Under the pieces are notes generated by a model. It saw only the letters and a program-made list of their open reading frames with translations. It searched no databases and was not told the origin of the DNA. A DNA stretch of 64,000 nt from NCBI RefSeq assembly GCF_039536325.1, contig NZ_BAAAYO010000013.1, positions 248,001-312,000 on the forward strand, read 5' to 3'. How positions within the stretch are numbered: the first letter of the stretch is position 1; each line of letters begins with the position of its first letter. Below are positions 9,979 to 18,954 of this stretch, one piece after another. Both the position numbers and the translations under genes were made by a program. The stretch comes from Paenibacillus_AB hodogayensis (GTDB lineage: Bacteria; Bacillota; Bacilli; Paenibacillales; NBRC-103111).

Positions 9979-10006
9979 GCTCCTTCCCGGATGGTCGGGA
10001 AGGAGC
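9979..10006. terminator. Bidirectional hairpin between convergent genes
   Basis: A perfect 11-bp stem, GCTCCTTCCCG with CGGGAAGGAGC, and a 6-nt loop. It lies between the stop of the second hybrid kinase (+) and the stop of the deacetylase (-). The T-run on the minus side is interrupted (CTTGCTCTTTCC). Confidence 0.75.
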
Positions 10007-10033
10007 GGTTACTTGAAGGGTCTGTTGCCGCTG

Positions 10034-10894
10034 CTATTGATTTTCTCTCTCTATTTTCTTGATCAGCTCCATACTGGAGAGGTCGAACGGAACGTTAATA
10101 CGTTTCAGCAGGTACGGGTTGGCATTGAAATCTGAGACACCGTCATCTACCGTAAGGCTGTACTTGAAGCCCAACTCTCGAAGTATCGTTTCGGACATAT
10201 GGTTGTGTACCCCGTAAGGATACGTATAGACCACGACCTCATTTCCGATTCGCTTCTCAATCAGTTCCTTTATGCGGAGCGTATCCCTCTTAAAACGCTC
10301 TATATAAGCCTCTTGGGTTTCTCTAGTATAAGGAGCCACACCATGTTCGCCATCCGATTGATTGTGCAAATTGAAGGAATGGCTCTGAATATCCACTAAA
10401 CCCGACTCATACATCTCCTTTCCTTGCTCCCACGTAAAATGACGTGTTATAGGAGTAATGCCGTCATTATGGTATTCCCTGCCTACCGACCAACCGATGA
10501 TCGAGATCGTTGCCTTCATGTTCATTTGTTTCAAAATGGGATAAGCGAACTCATAAGTGCTGTAGTACCCGTCGTCAATCGTGATCAATACCGACTTGCC
10601 TGGCAGCTTGACCTTGCCTTGGCGCGCCAGATCGATGTCCTTGAAGAAAATGGGGGTAAACCCGTTATCCTTCAGCGTCCTCAGATCGTTGTAAAATTTC
10701 TCGGGCGAAACGGTGGCATAATCCCATTGAGCCGGGTCCGTGGTAAACTCATGATACATCAGGATGGGAATTTTCAGTCGTTCCGCAGTGCTTTTCGTTT
10801 TCCCGTCCGACTCGAAGCTCGCGATAGCCAATCCAGCAAGCAACAGAAGCAAGATCGCCGCCGCTTTTTTTCCTGCTGAGAACCATGTTTTCAT
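10034..10894 (-). CDS. Membrane-anchored polysaccharide deacetylase (NodB/CE4 family)
   Basis: The start chosen is ATG at 10894, with GAAGG 8 nt upstream, giving 286 residues; the frame is open further upstream but that extension looks non-coding. Residues about 10-25 form a hydrophobic signal or anchor segment. The CE4 fold is marked by ILMYHEF, the metal-binding ITIDDGYYS (catalytic and metal Asp pair), SHSFNLH supplying the metal histidines, and TYPYG. Family members remove N- or O-acetyl groups from cell-wall or exported polysaccharides outside the cell; the substrate cannot be told from sequence. It is a single gene, convergent with the kinase pair. Confidence 0.9.
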   Translation of the reverse strand: MKTWFSAGKKAAAILLLLLAGLAIASFESDGKTKSTAERLKIPILMYHEFTTDPAQWDYATVSPEKFYNDLRTLKDNGFTPIFFKDIDLARQGKVKLPGKSVLITIDDGYYSTYEFAYPILKQMNMKATISIIGWSVGREYHNDGITPITRHFTWEQGKEMYESGLVDIQSHSFNLHNQSDGEHGVAPYTRETQEAYIERFKRDTLRIKELIEKRIGNEVVVYTYPYGVHNHMSETILRELGFKYSLTVDDGVSDFNANPYLLKRINVPFDLSSMELIKKIERENQ

Positions 10895-11184
10895 AATGTC
10901 TACCTTCATCATTCCTTGTCGCCAATTAGTTTGTGAAAAAATGCACAACAATGATGATGACACTCCCCAAGCGGAGGCATCGTTTGAACGAACAGGACGG
11001 TCGCTTTGCGCCTTCGCCATTTGCAAAGCAGCACTTCTTTCTTATTCGTTTCTACAAGTTGTTTTTTATTATACAAGATGTAGAAACGAAAGGCAATACA
11101 TCCCCATTTCTCCAAAATGCCGCATAAGAAAAGCTTCGGATCGAAGCCTCTTCGATGAAGTACATCCGAGCTTTAGAGGTTGTT
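10895..11184. other. Intergenic region upstream of deacetylase
   Basis: About 290 nt without a convincing gene. It must hold the deacetylase promoter on the minus strand. Short open frames on both strands lack ribosome sites. I see no repeat or known regulatory motif apart from the terminator that begins at 11185. Confidence 0.5.
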
Positions 11185-11227
11185 TAAAAAAAGAAATAAC
11201 CGGACGAGTAGCCTCCCGGTTATTTCT
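11185..11227 (-). terminator. Rho-independent terminator of the Imm51-like gene
   Basis: Read on the minus strand: GAAATAACCGG, a short loop, CCGGTTATTTC, then a run of seven T. It sits about 60 nt after the stop at 11287. Confidence 0.85.
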
Positions 11228-11286
11228 CCGACATCACTAATAGGTCCCTCTTGTCCAACACTTCGCAATAACAGAACGCGCGCGGA

Positions 11287-11631
11287 TCAATCCAATTCGG
11301 CACGGGAAAATAAATCCCGGATGACCGCATCGTCTTCGCAAGCCTCCTTAAACCCGATCGCAAAACGCTGCAAAGCCTCTCGATCGCCGGAATAAGCGCA
11401 GAACATGCTGCCTTCCGGATCAAAACGTACGATGTCGACCAGATGGGGCAGCTGCTCCTGAAGATACACAGACGCCAACGATCCCCAGTCGTAACCGTTG
11501 CCTTCGAATCCTTCGTCGGCCCTTGTTTGAAATACGTCAGCTTTGTAAGTACCTACATTCAATATGACGGATGTGCTGCCACTATCATGCTCTACCCATA
11601 CGAACGGTTTTATCTGTTCTGCTATATGCAT
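11287..11631 (-). CDS. Imm51-like immunity-type protein
   Basis: 114 residues from ATG 11631, which has AGGAGG 8 nt upstream. The protein begins MHIAEQIKPFVWVEHD and resembles the Imm51 family of predicted immunity proteins of polymorphic toxin systems, with a conserved tryptophan-rich start, GYDWGSLASVYL and a C-terminal helix. The reading frame is open upstream to 11778; that upstream part is the displaced end of the neighbouring SMI1 domain (CGREGEPEVVHVDQESDY), so a fused reading is possible but the internal start is better supported. No toxin gene is adjacent. Confidence 0.75.
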   Translation of the reverse strand: MHIAEQIKPFVWVEHDSGSTSVILNVGTYKADVFQTRADEGFEGNGYDWGSLASVYLQEQLPHLVDIVRFDPEGSMFCAYSGDREALQRFAIGFKEACEDDAVIRDLFSRAELD

Positions 11632-12550
11632 AACTGTTTCCTCCTCGTGATGGTCGTTATTCACCAGCCCGCGAATAAAGGTCTCGAAATTTTCTGCCAA
11701 AAACGTAATGGCATAATCGCTTTCCTGGTCGACGTGAACGACTTCCGGCTCCCCTTCTCGGCCGCATGCCCGGGACATCGTGACCCCCGGAAGGGCAATC
11801 GCAAATCACAACGCCAATGTCCGGGTAGCCCCATTCTTCTATCATAAATTTGCCGCCCAAATCCCCGCACAACGAATACCTCTTGTCACGGTCAATCCCC
11901 ATGATGCCGGTAATCGCAATATGGTCGCTTGCCCAAGAGGTGGCTTCATCCGTAGGGAAACAGGAATGGATAGGTATTCCGCCGTTATGTACTTTTATCA
12001 TTGCCATGTAGGAAGCAGGCAATTTGTAGCCTAACTCCTCCTCTACGGAAGCGATAAGTTCGTCCGTAGGAGGCGCGCCAGTATATTCCTTTAAGGCATA
12101 ATCGCTATCGTCCCAAAAGCTGGAGAAGTCAAAACCTTCGAATGGGGTTTGCCTTTCCGTCTGACCGGCTTTGGGTTTCTTTGTTCTGCGCTTTCTCTGT
12201 CCTGCATCACGACGGCTCCAGTTTAAAAACATGGAAGCGCTTCGGTCTTTGGGGTCCAGCTTACTCGCGATTTCAAATGCGGCTTCCGCGTTCTCGTACT
12301 TCGACAGGTAGTAGTAGGCATAGCCGGTCCGAAAATGCCATAAAGGGTCATGCTCGCCCTGCTCCTTCATAGCCAAAAGCTGCTGCAAAGCCTCCTCGTA
12401 ACGTCCCAGGTTATTCAGGGCTCTTGCCAAATGACAATTCACATCATAATCTCGATCCTGCTCGGGCATTTGCAAAATCCGGTCCACTATTTTTTGATAT
12501 TTGTTCTTATCATGCCATAATGCGAGCTGTTCCAATAGGTCTTTGTCCAT
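11632..12550 (-). pseudogene. Frameshifted TPR-SMI1/KNR4 (SUKH) protein
   Basis: From ATG 12550 the frame gives TPR-like helices (residues about 20-110), a basic linker (RRTKKPKAG), then a SMI1/KNR4 domain (DYALKEYTGAPP, LGYKLPASYMAMIKVHNGG, EEWGYPDIGVVICDCPSGGHD). After GGHD the frame runs into VPGMRPRRGAG and stops at 11657. The expected rest of the SMI1 domain (CGREGEPEVVHVDQESDYAITFLAENFETFI) is in another frame from about 11775 to 11660. Relative to the usual GHDxxMLDYRxCG junction about a dozen bases appear missing, in a number not divisible by three. SUKH proteins are mostly toxin immunity proteins. The lesion could be genuine decay or a sequence error. Confidence 0.75.
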
Positions 12551-12598
12551 CGCTCTACCTCTATTCGTTAGGTCTGTTCTATCCCGTTACACGCTGGC

Positions 12599-13285
12599 CT
12601 ACTGTCCAAGCTTCATCGTCTCCAATGATTCGAGCTTTCGCTTATAGGCCGCGACGATCGGAGAATCCGAAGCCTCTCCGTGCTTACCGATAAAGCTTCG
12701 AAGCGCCTCGCGATACTCCTTCAGAAACTCCGAATTGGCAGGGCTTACAGCCAGTTGGGCCTCGGCTTTGAGAACCGGCTGAAGATCCTCGTCGATCCGT
12801 AATCTTTGCCCGTAGAGGGACTCATCGCTCATGATGACGATATTGCGCTCAAAGCCCGGAATGTATTTGGTGACAAAGGTCTCCCCCTCGGGCGGTATGA
12901 GAATGGCGTTGCGGAGCGGGTACGTAGTGGCGGACATGGTCGTAAATTGTGTCTTGATATCGCGTCCGTCCGCGGTTTGGAGGACTGCATCGTACTTCCA
13001 AACATACTGGTCATTGAGCGTGGAGGACGTTTGCTTCCCTTGAACAATGATTCCGGTGCCTGGTATGCCGAAAGCGTTGAGGAAGAGGGCATTAGCATAA
13101 TGCGCTATAAAGATATTGAACATACCGGCAAGGAAACCGACCAGCAGCATGGAGGATCCCCAAGAAACGCTCTTGCGCCACATGGTCACGAGGGCGCCAA
13201 TCGCGCAGAAAAACAGGATTATCAACGGAAATGACCACATCGGGTGATAAGTTAGGAAATACAACAGAGCGGAGAGCGTAACCAT
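12599..13285 (-). CDS. Membrane protein with extracytoplasmic domain, unknown function
   Basis: 228 residues with two or three N-terminal membrane helices (about 12-80), then a soluble domain starting GIIVQGKQTSSTLNDQYVWKYDAVLQTADGR and a helical C-terminus. No family recognised. The start ATG has AAAGGAAG upstream at normal distance, inside a short purine-rich direct repeat (GAAAGGAACGAAAGGAAG). It lies between the PAS-GGDEF gene and the SMI1 gene on the same strand, with gaps of about 50 nt on both sides, so it may be co-transcribed. I cannot assign a role. Confidence 0.75.
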   Translation of the reverse strand: MVTLSALLYFLTYHPMWSFPLIILFFCAIGALVTMWRKSVSWGSSMLLVGFLAGMFNIFIAHYANALFLNAFGIPGTGIIVQGKQTSSTLNDQYVWKYDAVLQTADGRDIKTQFTTMSATTYPLRNAILIPPEGETFVTKYIPGFERNIVIMSDESLYGQRLRIDEDLQPVLKAEAQLAVSPANSEFLKEYREALRSFIGKHGEASDSPIVAAYKRKLESLETMKLGQ

Positions 13286-13339
13286 AACGTTCGCTTCCTT
13301 TCGTTCCTTTCGTTTTTAAAACGCCCTTATCTGTCTCCA

Positions 13340-14323
13340 TTAACCTTGCGGCAAATCCATAGCATGCGTAACGCGATTCCTGCCTGTTTCTTTAGAAACA
13401 TACAGCGCCCTGTCGGCTTTCTCCAGAAGGGTCGCAGCGGAATCCTCCGGAGTGAACGTCGCAGCGCCTACGCTCGCCGTTACGGTGCCGGTTTGCCAAG
13501 CCGTATCGGCAATGATTGTCCGCAGATGCTCGGCTATGCGCCTTGACTCCGGCCCGTCCGTGTTAGGCAGGATGATGACGAATTCTTCCCCGCCATATCT
13601 GGCCGCTATATCGTCCTGACGGGAATGAGCCTTCAGAATACTCGCCAGCTTCTCTAACACATCATCGCCCGTCTGATGCCCGAAGGTATCGTTTATTCTT
13701 TTGAAGTGATCGATATCTACGATCAGTAAAGAAAAAGGCTGCCGCGTCCTGCTGTACCCGTCGATTAGCTCGGTCAGCTTTTCTTGAAAAAACCTCCGGT
13801 TTTTTAATCCCGTCAGCTTATCCGTAGTGGACAGTTCGACGAGCAGGGCATTCATCTCGATCAGCTCGGCCTGCTTCTTCTCGATTTCCTTATGAATGTG
13901 CTCCAGCTTGGCAAACGCCTGCTCTTTTTCCCGATAGGCTTCTTCCGTTTGCTTCTTGGCGGATCGCAGCTCCTGCTCGTAATCGATGCGTTTGCCCATC
14001 TGCATCAGAATACAATCGATGACCTCCACGCCTTCGTGATCGAACCTTCTCCCATTCAGCAAGTAAGGAATCGACTGTCCGCTGCTATTTTTTAGACCGA
14101 TAAACAACTCTTCCACTTGCCCATTCAGATTAATAAAAGGATAGAAATACGAATGGAAAATAAGTTTATTGGCCGTAGACATCATGGCTTCAACATGTTG
14201 ATTTACGAGATCCGACCGCGCATACCCCATTTTATCGAGGAACGTTTGGTTCACATCCATAATTAACCCTTCGTGCGTAATAGAAACGTACCCGCATGGC
14301 GCTTCATTTAATCGTGGATCCAT
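13340..14323 (-). CDS. PAS-GGDEF diguanylate cyclase, RsbP-like sensor domain
   Basis: 327 residues. Residues 1-115 are a PAS domain beginning APCGYVSITHEGLIMDVNQTF, which closely resembles the N-terminal PAS of RsbP of Bacillus subtilis. A coiled-coil linker follows at about 120-165, then a GGDEF domain about 170-320. The catalytic loop reads RYGGEEF, the active GGEEF form, with DIDHFKRINDTFGH upstream, so c-di-GMP synthesis is expected. I see no RxxD inhibitory site at the usual place just before it. The ATG lies 4 nt from the TAG of the RsbQ-like gene, so the pair is coupled. RsbP carries a PP2C phosphatase at this position; here the output is replaced by a cyclase. Confidence 0.92.
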   Translation of the reverse strand: MDPRLNEAPCGYVSITHEGLIMDVNQTFLDKMGYARSDLVNQHVEAMMSTANKLIFHSYFYPFINLNGQVEELFIGLKNSSGQSIPYLLNGRRFDHEGVEVIDCILMQMGKRIDYEQELRSAKKQTEEAYREKEQAFAKLEHIHKEIEKKQAELIEMNALLVELSTTDKLTGLKNRRFFQEKLTELIDGYSRTRQPFSLLIVDIDHFKRINDTFGHQTGDDVLEKLASILKAHSRQDDIAARYGGEEFVIILPNTDGPESRRIAEHLRTIIADTAWQTGTVTASVGAATFTPEDSAATLLEKADRALYVSKETGRNRVTHAMDLPQG

Positions 14324-14326
14324 GAC

Positions 14327-15160
14327 CTAACTTTCCTCTCCATCCGAGCGGTTTTGTTGCGTTGTATGAAGATATTGTTCAATGAGGCGAACTGTCTCCT
14401 GCGGATGACTGATATGCGGGTAATGGCCTTTGGCCTCCATTAACCGAAACGTGCTGTTCTTCAGATGACGGTGCAAGTAGCGGCCGACCTCTAACGGCAC
14501 AATACTGTCATCCGAGCATTGCAGGATAAGGATGGGCACTTCGGCCGCCGCCAAATCCGACCTATGATCGGAGAAAAAGGTGACCTCCGCAAATTGCCTG
14601 GCAATGACGGGGTCCGCCGAAATAAAGCTTTGCTCCAGCTCTTTGGATAGCCTCGGCACCTCCGGTTGATTCATCGCCAGAGGAGCCATAAAGCTGGCCC
14701 ATCCCGCGAAATTCATTTCCATCATATCCAGCAGTTCCGCAATATCGCTTTTCTCGAAGCCGCCGAAATACACGTCAGGCTCGTTCAAATAACATGGGGA
14801 AGGCCCAATCATGATCAGCCTTTCAAAATAATCCGGCCGCTTGATGGATGCCAGCATCCCGATCATCGAACTAATGGAATGACCGATGAAAATAATATCG
14901 CGCAGGCCGTAGAATTCGATAATATCCAATACATCCTGCACGTAGCCTTGCAGCGTGTTATATTTGTCCGATGCATATGCGGTTAAGTCCGAATTGCCCG
15001 AACCGACATAGTCGAAAAGAACAATTCGATACGTTTGCTCAAACGAGGGCGTAACGTATTTCCACATACTCTGATCGCACCCGAATCCATGGGCAAACAT
15101 AATAGTGCGTTCTCCCGATCCGATGATTTTCACATGATTCCGTACAGCAACATCAAGCAT
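14327..15160 (-). CDS. rsbQ: RsbQ-like alpha/beta hydrolase
   Basis: 277 residues from ATG 15160, with AAAGGAG 9 nt upstream. The protein is recognisably RsbQ: NHVKIIGSG, FAHGFGCDQSMWKYV, LFDYVGSGNSDL, nucleophile elbow GHSIS, GPSPCYLN, ILQCSDD and GHYPHISHP give Ser, Asp and His of the catalytic triad. In Bacillus subtilis RsbQ binds and activates the PAS-phosphatase RsbP in the energy-stress branch of the sigma-B pathway. Here the next gene, 3 nt away, encodes a PAS-GGDEF protein, so the hydrolase probably gates c-di-GMP synthesis through the PAS domain. The small-molecule ligand is unknown. Confidence 0.93.
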   Translation of the reverse strand: MLDVAVRNHVKIIGSGERTIMFAHGFGCDQSMWKYVTPSFEQTYRIVLFDYVGSGNSDLTAYASDKYNTLQGYVQDVLDIIEFYGLRDIIFIGHSISSMIGMLASIKRPDYFERLIMIGPSPCYLNEPDVYFGGFEKSDIAELLDMMEMNFAGWASFMAPLAMNQPEVPRLSKELEQSFISADPVIARQFAEVTFFSDHRSDLAAAEVPILILQCSDDSIVPLEVGRYLHRHLKNSTFRLMEAKGHYPHISHPQETVRLIEQYLHTTQQNRSDGEES

Positions 15161-15267
15161 TCCCGATAACTCCTTTATGAATCGCATTCTCTTTATTTTG
15201 CAGGGGCAATCTGTAAATATCAAGTTACTTTATGCGGAAATATATACGCCAAATACTTTGTTTGCCC

Positions 15268-15334
15268 AAAAAAAGACCGCTCCTGTCCCAACCCCTCTAA
15301 GAAGGGGAGTGACAGATAGCGGTTCAATTTTTTT
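15268..15334. terminator. Terminator after selO
   Basis: A long imperfect hairpin with outer arms GACCGCT and AGCGGTT and inner arms CCCCTCT and AAGGGG. It has an A-run on the left (15268-15274) and a T-run on the right, so it can act in both directions. It serves selO, which ends at 15341 on the minus strand. Confidence 0.8.
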
Positions 15335-15340
15335 CTCCTA

Positions 15341-16816
15341 TCATGTACCGCAATAGGTTTGGTAAGGTCGGGTTGATGGCTCGGGCAGTGCGGCGTATTC
15401 GTCCTGTTCGGAGGAATGCGCGTAAGGACTCGATAAAGCATCAAGAAGCCGTTCCATCACACGGTAGTCCCCTTGCTTCTCCGCGGCCTCCAACGCCTCC
15501 TCGACCCGATGGTTGCGCGGGATGAGCGCGGGATTGCTGCTCCGCATCAGCTGATGCGAAGAAGCCTCAGACTCCTGCTGCCTTCCCAGTCTGGCCTTCC
15601 ATTGCTCAAGCCACAACGCGAATTCCGGGGTACCCGCCAGGACGGTATCTTCTGTCCTATCAAATGTTAATGCACGGAAAGTATTGGTATAGTCCGCACG
15701 ATGCTTCTGCATCATCTGGAGGAGTTCTTCGATAAGGACTTCATCCTGCGCTTCTTCGTTAAAAATTCCCAGTTTCGCTCGCATTCCCACAAGCCAGCTT
15801 TGGCGAAACAACGGGGCAAAATCGGCAATGGCAGCCTCAGCCCGTGTAACAGCCTGCTCCTCGTTCACATGCAGCAGCGGCAACAAAGCTTCGGCAAATC
15901 TCGCGAGATTCCAGGCGGCAATACGCGGCTGATTGCCATACGCATAGCGTCCTTGACGATCAATGGAGCTGAACACCGTTGCGGGATCATAAACATCCAT
16001 GAAGGCGCAAGGACCGTAATCGATGGTCTCTCCGCTTAAGGCCATATTGTCCGTGTTCATGACCCCGTGAATGAAGCCAACGAGCTGCCATTTGGCAATC
16101 AGCTCCGCCTGACGCTTGATCACTTCCTGAAGCAGGCGAATATAGCGGTTGTCATCTGCTTCAACTTCGGGAAAATGTCTTTGCAAGGTGTAATCAGCCA
16201 AGCTCCTAACATCTTGGTCAGTGCCCCAATTGGCAGCGTATTGAAAGGTGCCGACACGCAGATGACTGGCGGCCACCCGAGTAAGAATGGCGCCGGGCTC
16301 CTCGGTATAACGAATGACTTCCTCGCCGGTTGCCGTCACAGCCAGGCTCCGGGTGGTTGCGATGCCGAGTGCATGCATAGCTTCGCTGATGATGTATTCG
16401 CGCAGCATCGGCCCAAGTGCCGCTCGACCATCGCCTTGACGGGAATACGGTGTTCTGCCTGAACCTTTAAGCTGAATATCCACCCGATCGCCTTGGGGAG
16501 TGATCTGTTCGCCAAGCAGCAAAGCACGGCCATCCCCTAGCATGGTAAAATGCCCAAATTGATGCCCTGCGTAAGCTTGAGCAAGAGGCATGGCGCCTTC
16601 GGGGGCCCGGTTGCCGGCCAGCACCTCTACCCCCTCTTTGCTTCTCAGCTCCTCGACGTCCAACCCCAGTGATGCTGCCAATGCATGATTCAAGATGATC
16701 AAGTTCGGTGAACCTACAGAGGTTGGGTTAAGATAGGTAAAAAATGATTTCGGCAGACGCGCATAACTATTGTCGAAGTTCCATCCTGCTTCTATGCTTG
16801 CTTGATGCTCTGTCAT
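15341..16816 (-). CDS. selO: Protein adenylyltransferase SelO (YdiU family)
   Basis: 491 residues from ATG 16816, preceded by AAGGTGAT; the frame is open a little further but MTEHQASIEAGW is the normal family start. SelO is a pseudokinase that transfers AMP from ATP to Ser, Thr or Tyr of target proteins, linked to oxidative stress. Visible family motifs: AYAGHQFGHFTMLGDGRALLLGE, DIQLKGSGRTPYSR, GDGRAALGPMLREYIISEAMH, GFIHGVMNTDNM (Mg-binding Asn) and DYGPCAFMD. The C-terminus is YQTYCGT: a conserved cysteine at the place where eukaryotic members carry selenocysteine. Full family length. It appears monocistronic, upstream of rsbQ with its own terminator between. Confidence 0.96.
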   Translation of the reverse strand: MTEHQASIEAGWNFDNSYARLPKSFFTYLNPTSVGSPNLIILNHALAASLGLDVEELRSKEGVEVLAGNRAPEGAMPLAQAYAGHQFGHFTMLGDGRALLLGEQITPQGDRVDIQLKGSGRTPYSRQGDGRAALGPMLREYIISEAMHALGIATTRSLAVTATGEEVIRYTEEPGAILTRVAASHLRVGTFQYAANWGTDQDVRSLADYTLQRHFPEVEADDNRYIRLLQEVIKRQAELIAKWQLVGFIHGVMNTDNMALSGETIDYGPCAFMDVYDPATVFSSIDRQGRYAYGNQPRIAAWNLARFAEALLPLLHVNEEQAVTRAEAAIADFAPLFRQSWLVGMRAKLGIFNEEAQDEVLIEELLQMMQKHRADYTNTFRALTFDRTEDTVLAGTPEFALWLEQWKARLGRQQESEASSHQLMRSSNPALIPRNHRVEEALEAAEKQGDYRVMERLLDALSSPYAHSSEQDEYAALPEPSTRPYQTYCGT

Positions 16817-16969
16817 CGTATCACCTTTTTTGTGTGGTTTTCTGTAAAAAATCATACCATACTATGCCTTTTTTGAGTTAACGCTCTCCATATCGTCTCA
16901 TGGTAGTGTCTTCTTATGCCAATTTGTTATACCTTCATCCGGACTCACGGAACAGCATTTTGGACCCTC

Positions 16970-17001
16970 GGCGAAAAAGAAAAGGCACCCGTGCGGGTGC
17001 C
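16970..17001 (-). terminator. Terminator after mqo
   Basis: On the minus strand GGCACCC, 4-nt loop, GGGTGCC, then TTTTCTTTTT. It lies 30 nt after the mqo stop. Confidence 0.85.
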
Positions 17002-17030
17002 ATATAAGCCATTTTTATTTTTCATACCGT

Positions 17031-18533
17031 CTACTTGACGGGATGCAGTTCACCGTTTAGACGAAGCGTCCGCGCTGTTGAAGTATGAATGTCGCGGATA
17101 AGCTCTGGCTTTTTCAAAAGGGACACGCCATAAGCTGGAATCATTTCTTTTATTTTCGGTTCCCATGCTTTTAAATGCTGCGGGAAACATTTTTCTATTA
17201 CTTCAAGCATGACGGAAACAGCAGTAGACGCACCTGGAGAAGCGCCTAGCAGTGCGGCTATCGATCCGTCAGCGGCACTAACCACTTCCGTACCGAATTG
17301 AAGCGTTCCTTTACCGCCAGCAACCGTATCTTTAATAACTTGCACACGCTGGCCCGCCACCAATAAATCCCAATCCTCATTCTTGGCGTTCGGTATAAAC
17401 TCCCGCAACTCTTCCATACGCTTTTCTTTCGATAACATCACTTGCTGGATGAGGTATTTGGTCAATGAAAGGTTTTTCGCTCCAGCCGCCAGCATCGTTA
17501 ACACATTATTCGGTTTTACAGAGCCTATCAAATCAAACATGGAACCGGTTTTTAAGAACTTTGGCGAGAAGCCGGCAAACGGCCCAAAGAGCAGCGATTT
17601 TTTATTATCGATAAATCGGGTGTCCAGATGCGGAACCGACATTGGAGGCGCACCAACCTTAGCTTTGCCATATACTTTGGCATGATGCTGCGCTACAACT
17701 TTCGGATTGTTGCACACCATAAATAGCCCGCTTATCGGGAATCCTCCAATATGCTTCCCTTCAGAGATACCGGATTTTTGCAGCAAAGGAAAACTTCCTC
17801 CCCCGCCCCCGATAAAGACGAATTTGGCAGTATGGCGTTCGACTGAACCGCTATCCACATTCCGCACTTTCAGTTCCCACAAGCCATCGCTGGTGCGTTT
17901 CATATCATCAACATTATGTTTGTATTTGATATCGACGCTTTTACCCTTTAAATGATCAAACAACATACGCGTTAAAGCGCCAAAGTTGACATCCGTGCCG
18001 GATTTTATTCTTGTTGCCGCTATAGGTTCATTCAGTGTCCGCTCTTTCATAATAAGCGGAATCCATTCCATCAATTTGTCCGGATCATCGGAGAATTCCA
18101 TCCCTTGAAACAGGGGATTGTTAGACATCGCTTCGAAACGTTTTTTCAAATACGCTACATTTTGTTCCCCTTGAACCAAGCTCATATGAGGCAGCGGCAT
18201 AATAAAGTCCTGCGGATTACGAATCCGATTGCTGTTAACAAGATAGGACCAAAACTGCATGGAATCTTGAAACTGTTCATTCACTTTTATAGCTTTGCTA
18301 ATATCTATAGTTCCGTCCGGTTTTTCGGCTGTGTAGTTAAGCTCGCACAATGCAGCGTGCCCCGTTCCGGCATTATTCCATTCGTTGGAGCTTTCCTCTC
18401 CCGCGCCTGCCAGCTTCTCGAACACTGTAATTTTCCAGTCCGGCACTAATTCTTTCAACAGTGACCCTAAAGTCGCACTCATGATTCCGGCACCAATTAA
18501 GATAACGTCTGTTTTGATTTGGCTGTTGCTCAT
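17031..18533 (-). CDS. mqo: Malate:quinone oxidoreductase
   Basis: 500 residues. This FAD-dependent, membrane-peripheral enzyme oxidises malate to oxaloacetate and passes electrons to quinone, as an alternative to NAD malate dehydrogenase in the TCA cycle. The N-terminal dinucleotide fold reads DVILIGAGIMSATLGSLLKEL, followed by the family-typical ESSNEWNNAGTGHAALCELNYT and, in the middle, FVFIGGGGGSFPLLQKSGI. Near the C-terminus ALLGASPGASTAVSVMLEV is also diagnostic. The length matches the family. The start ATG has AAGGACGG upstream with short spacing. It stands alone between its terminator and a 421-nt leader region. Confidence 0.96.
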   Translation of the reverse strand: MSNSQIKTDVILIGAGIMSATLGSLLKELVPDWKITVFEKLAGAGEESSNEWNNAGTGHAALCELNYTAEKPDGTIDISKAIKVNEQFQDSMQFWSYLVNSNRIRNPQDFIMPLPHMSLVQGEQNVAYLKKRFEAMSNNPLFQGMEFSDDPDKLMEWIPLIMKERTLNEPIAATRIKSGTDVNFGALTRMLFDHLKGKSVDIKYKHNVDDMKRTSDGLWELKVRNVDSGSVERHTAKFVFIGGGGGSFPLLQKSGISEGKHIGGFPISGLFMVCNNPKVVAQHHAKVYGKAKVGAPPMSVPHLDTRFIDNKKSLLFGPFAGFSPKFLKTGSMFDLIGSVKPNNVLTMLAAGAKNLSLTKYLIQQVMLSKEKRMEELREFIPNAKNEDWDLLVAGQRVQVIKDTVAGGKGTLQFGTEVVSAADGSIAALLGASPGASTAVSVMLEVIEKCFPQHLKAWEPKIKEMIPAYGVSLLKKPELIRDIHTSTARTLRLNGELHPVK

Positions 18534-18954
18534 TTTTACCGTCCTTACACGCTAATAGTTGAAGAAAAGATGAGGCACTTCTGCTTAGACTCCATAGCAA
18601 GCCAGGCTGCGACCTGGTCACACACCTTTTCTGGATTCCATATATCCTCGTCATAGCGTATCATTGTATTTATAGATTGCGTTATTTACTATTATATGAT
18701 AGTTATATGCTATTTAAAAGCAGGTAAATTTCAGTGGAACACTAGGAATACACAAACATGAATTTGACGTACTTTTATTCGGAAATTAACTGTAGGGAAT
18801 TACGAAAATGAAACAAATCATAGAGGATGTTATTGGCAATGTCCGCATCAGTTCCTTTTAACAAAAAGATAACACTAATACCTATTGTACCAGTCAAAAC
18901 TGTAAACCAAAAGAACATTTTGTCGCTGAAGCTCCAAAGTAACCGCATATTTTC
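18534..18954. other. AT-rich intergenic region upstream of mqo
   Basis: About 420 nt without a convincing gene. The segment 18661-18720 is very AT-rich and is the likely place for the mqo promoter on the minus strand. No known operator or RNA motif was recognised. The one longer open frame here overlaps mqo on the same strand and has no ribosome site. Confidence 0.5.

Noticed and set aside
10895..11026. Upstream extension of the deacetylase frame
   Set aside because: The extension has no family similarity and the ribosome site at 10894 is well spaced.
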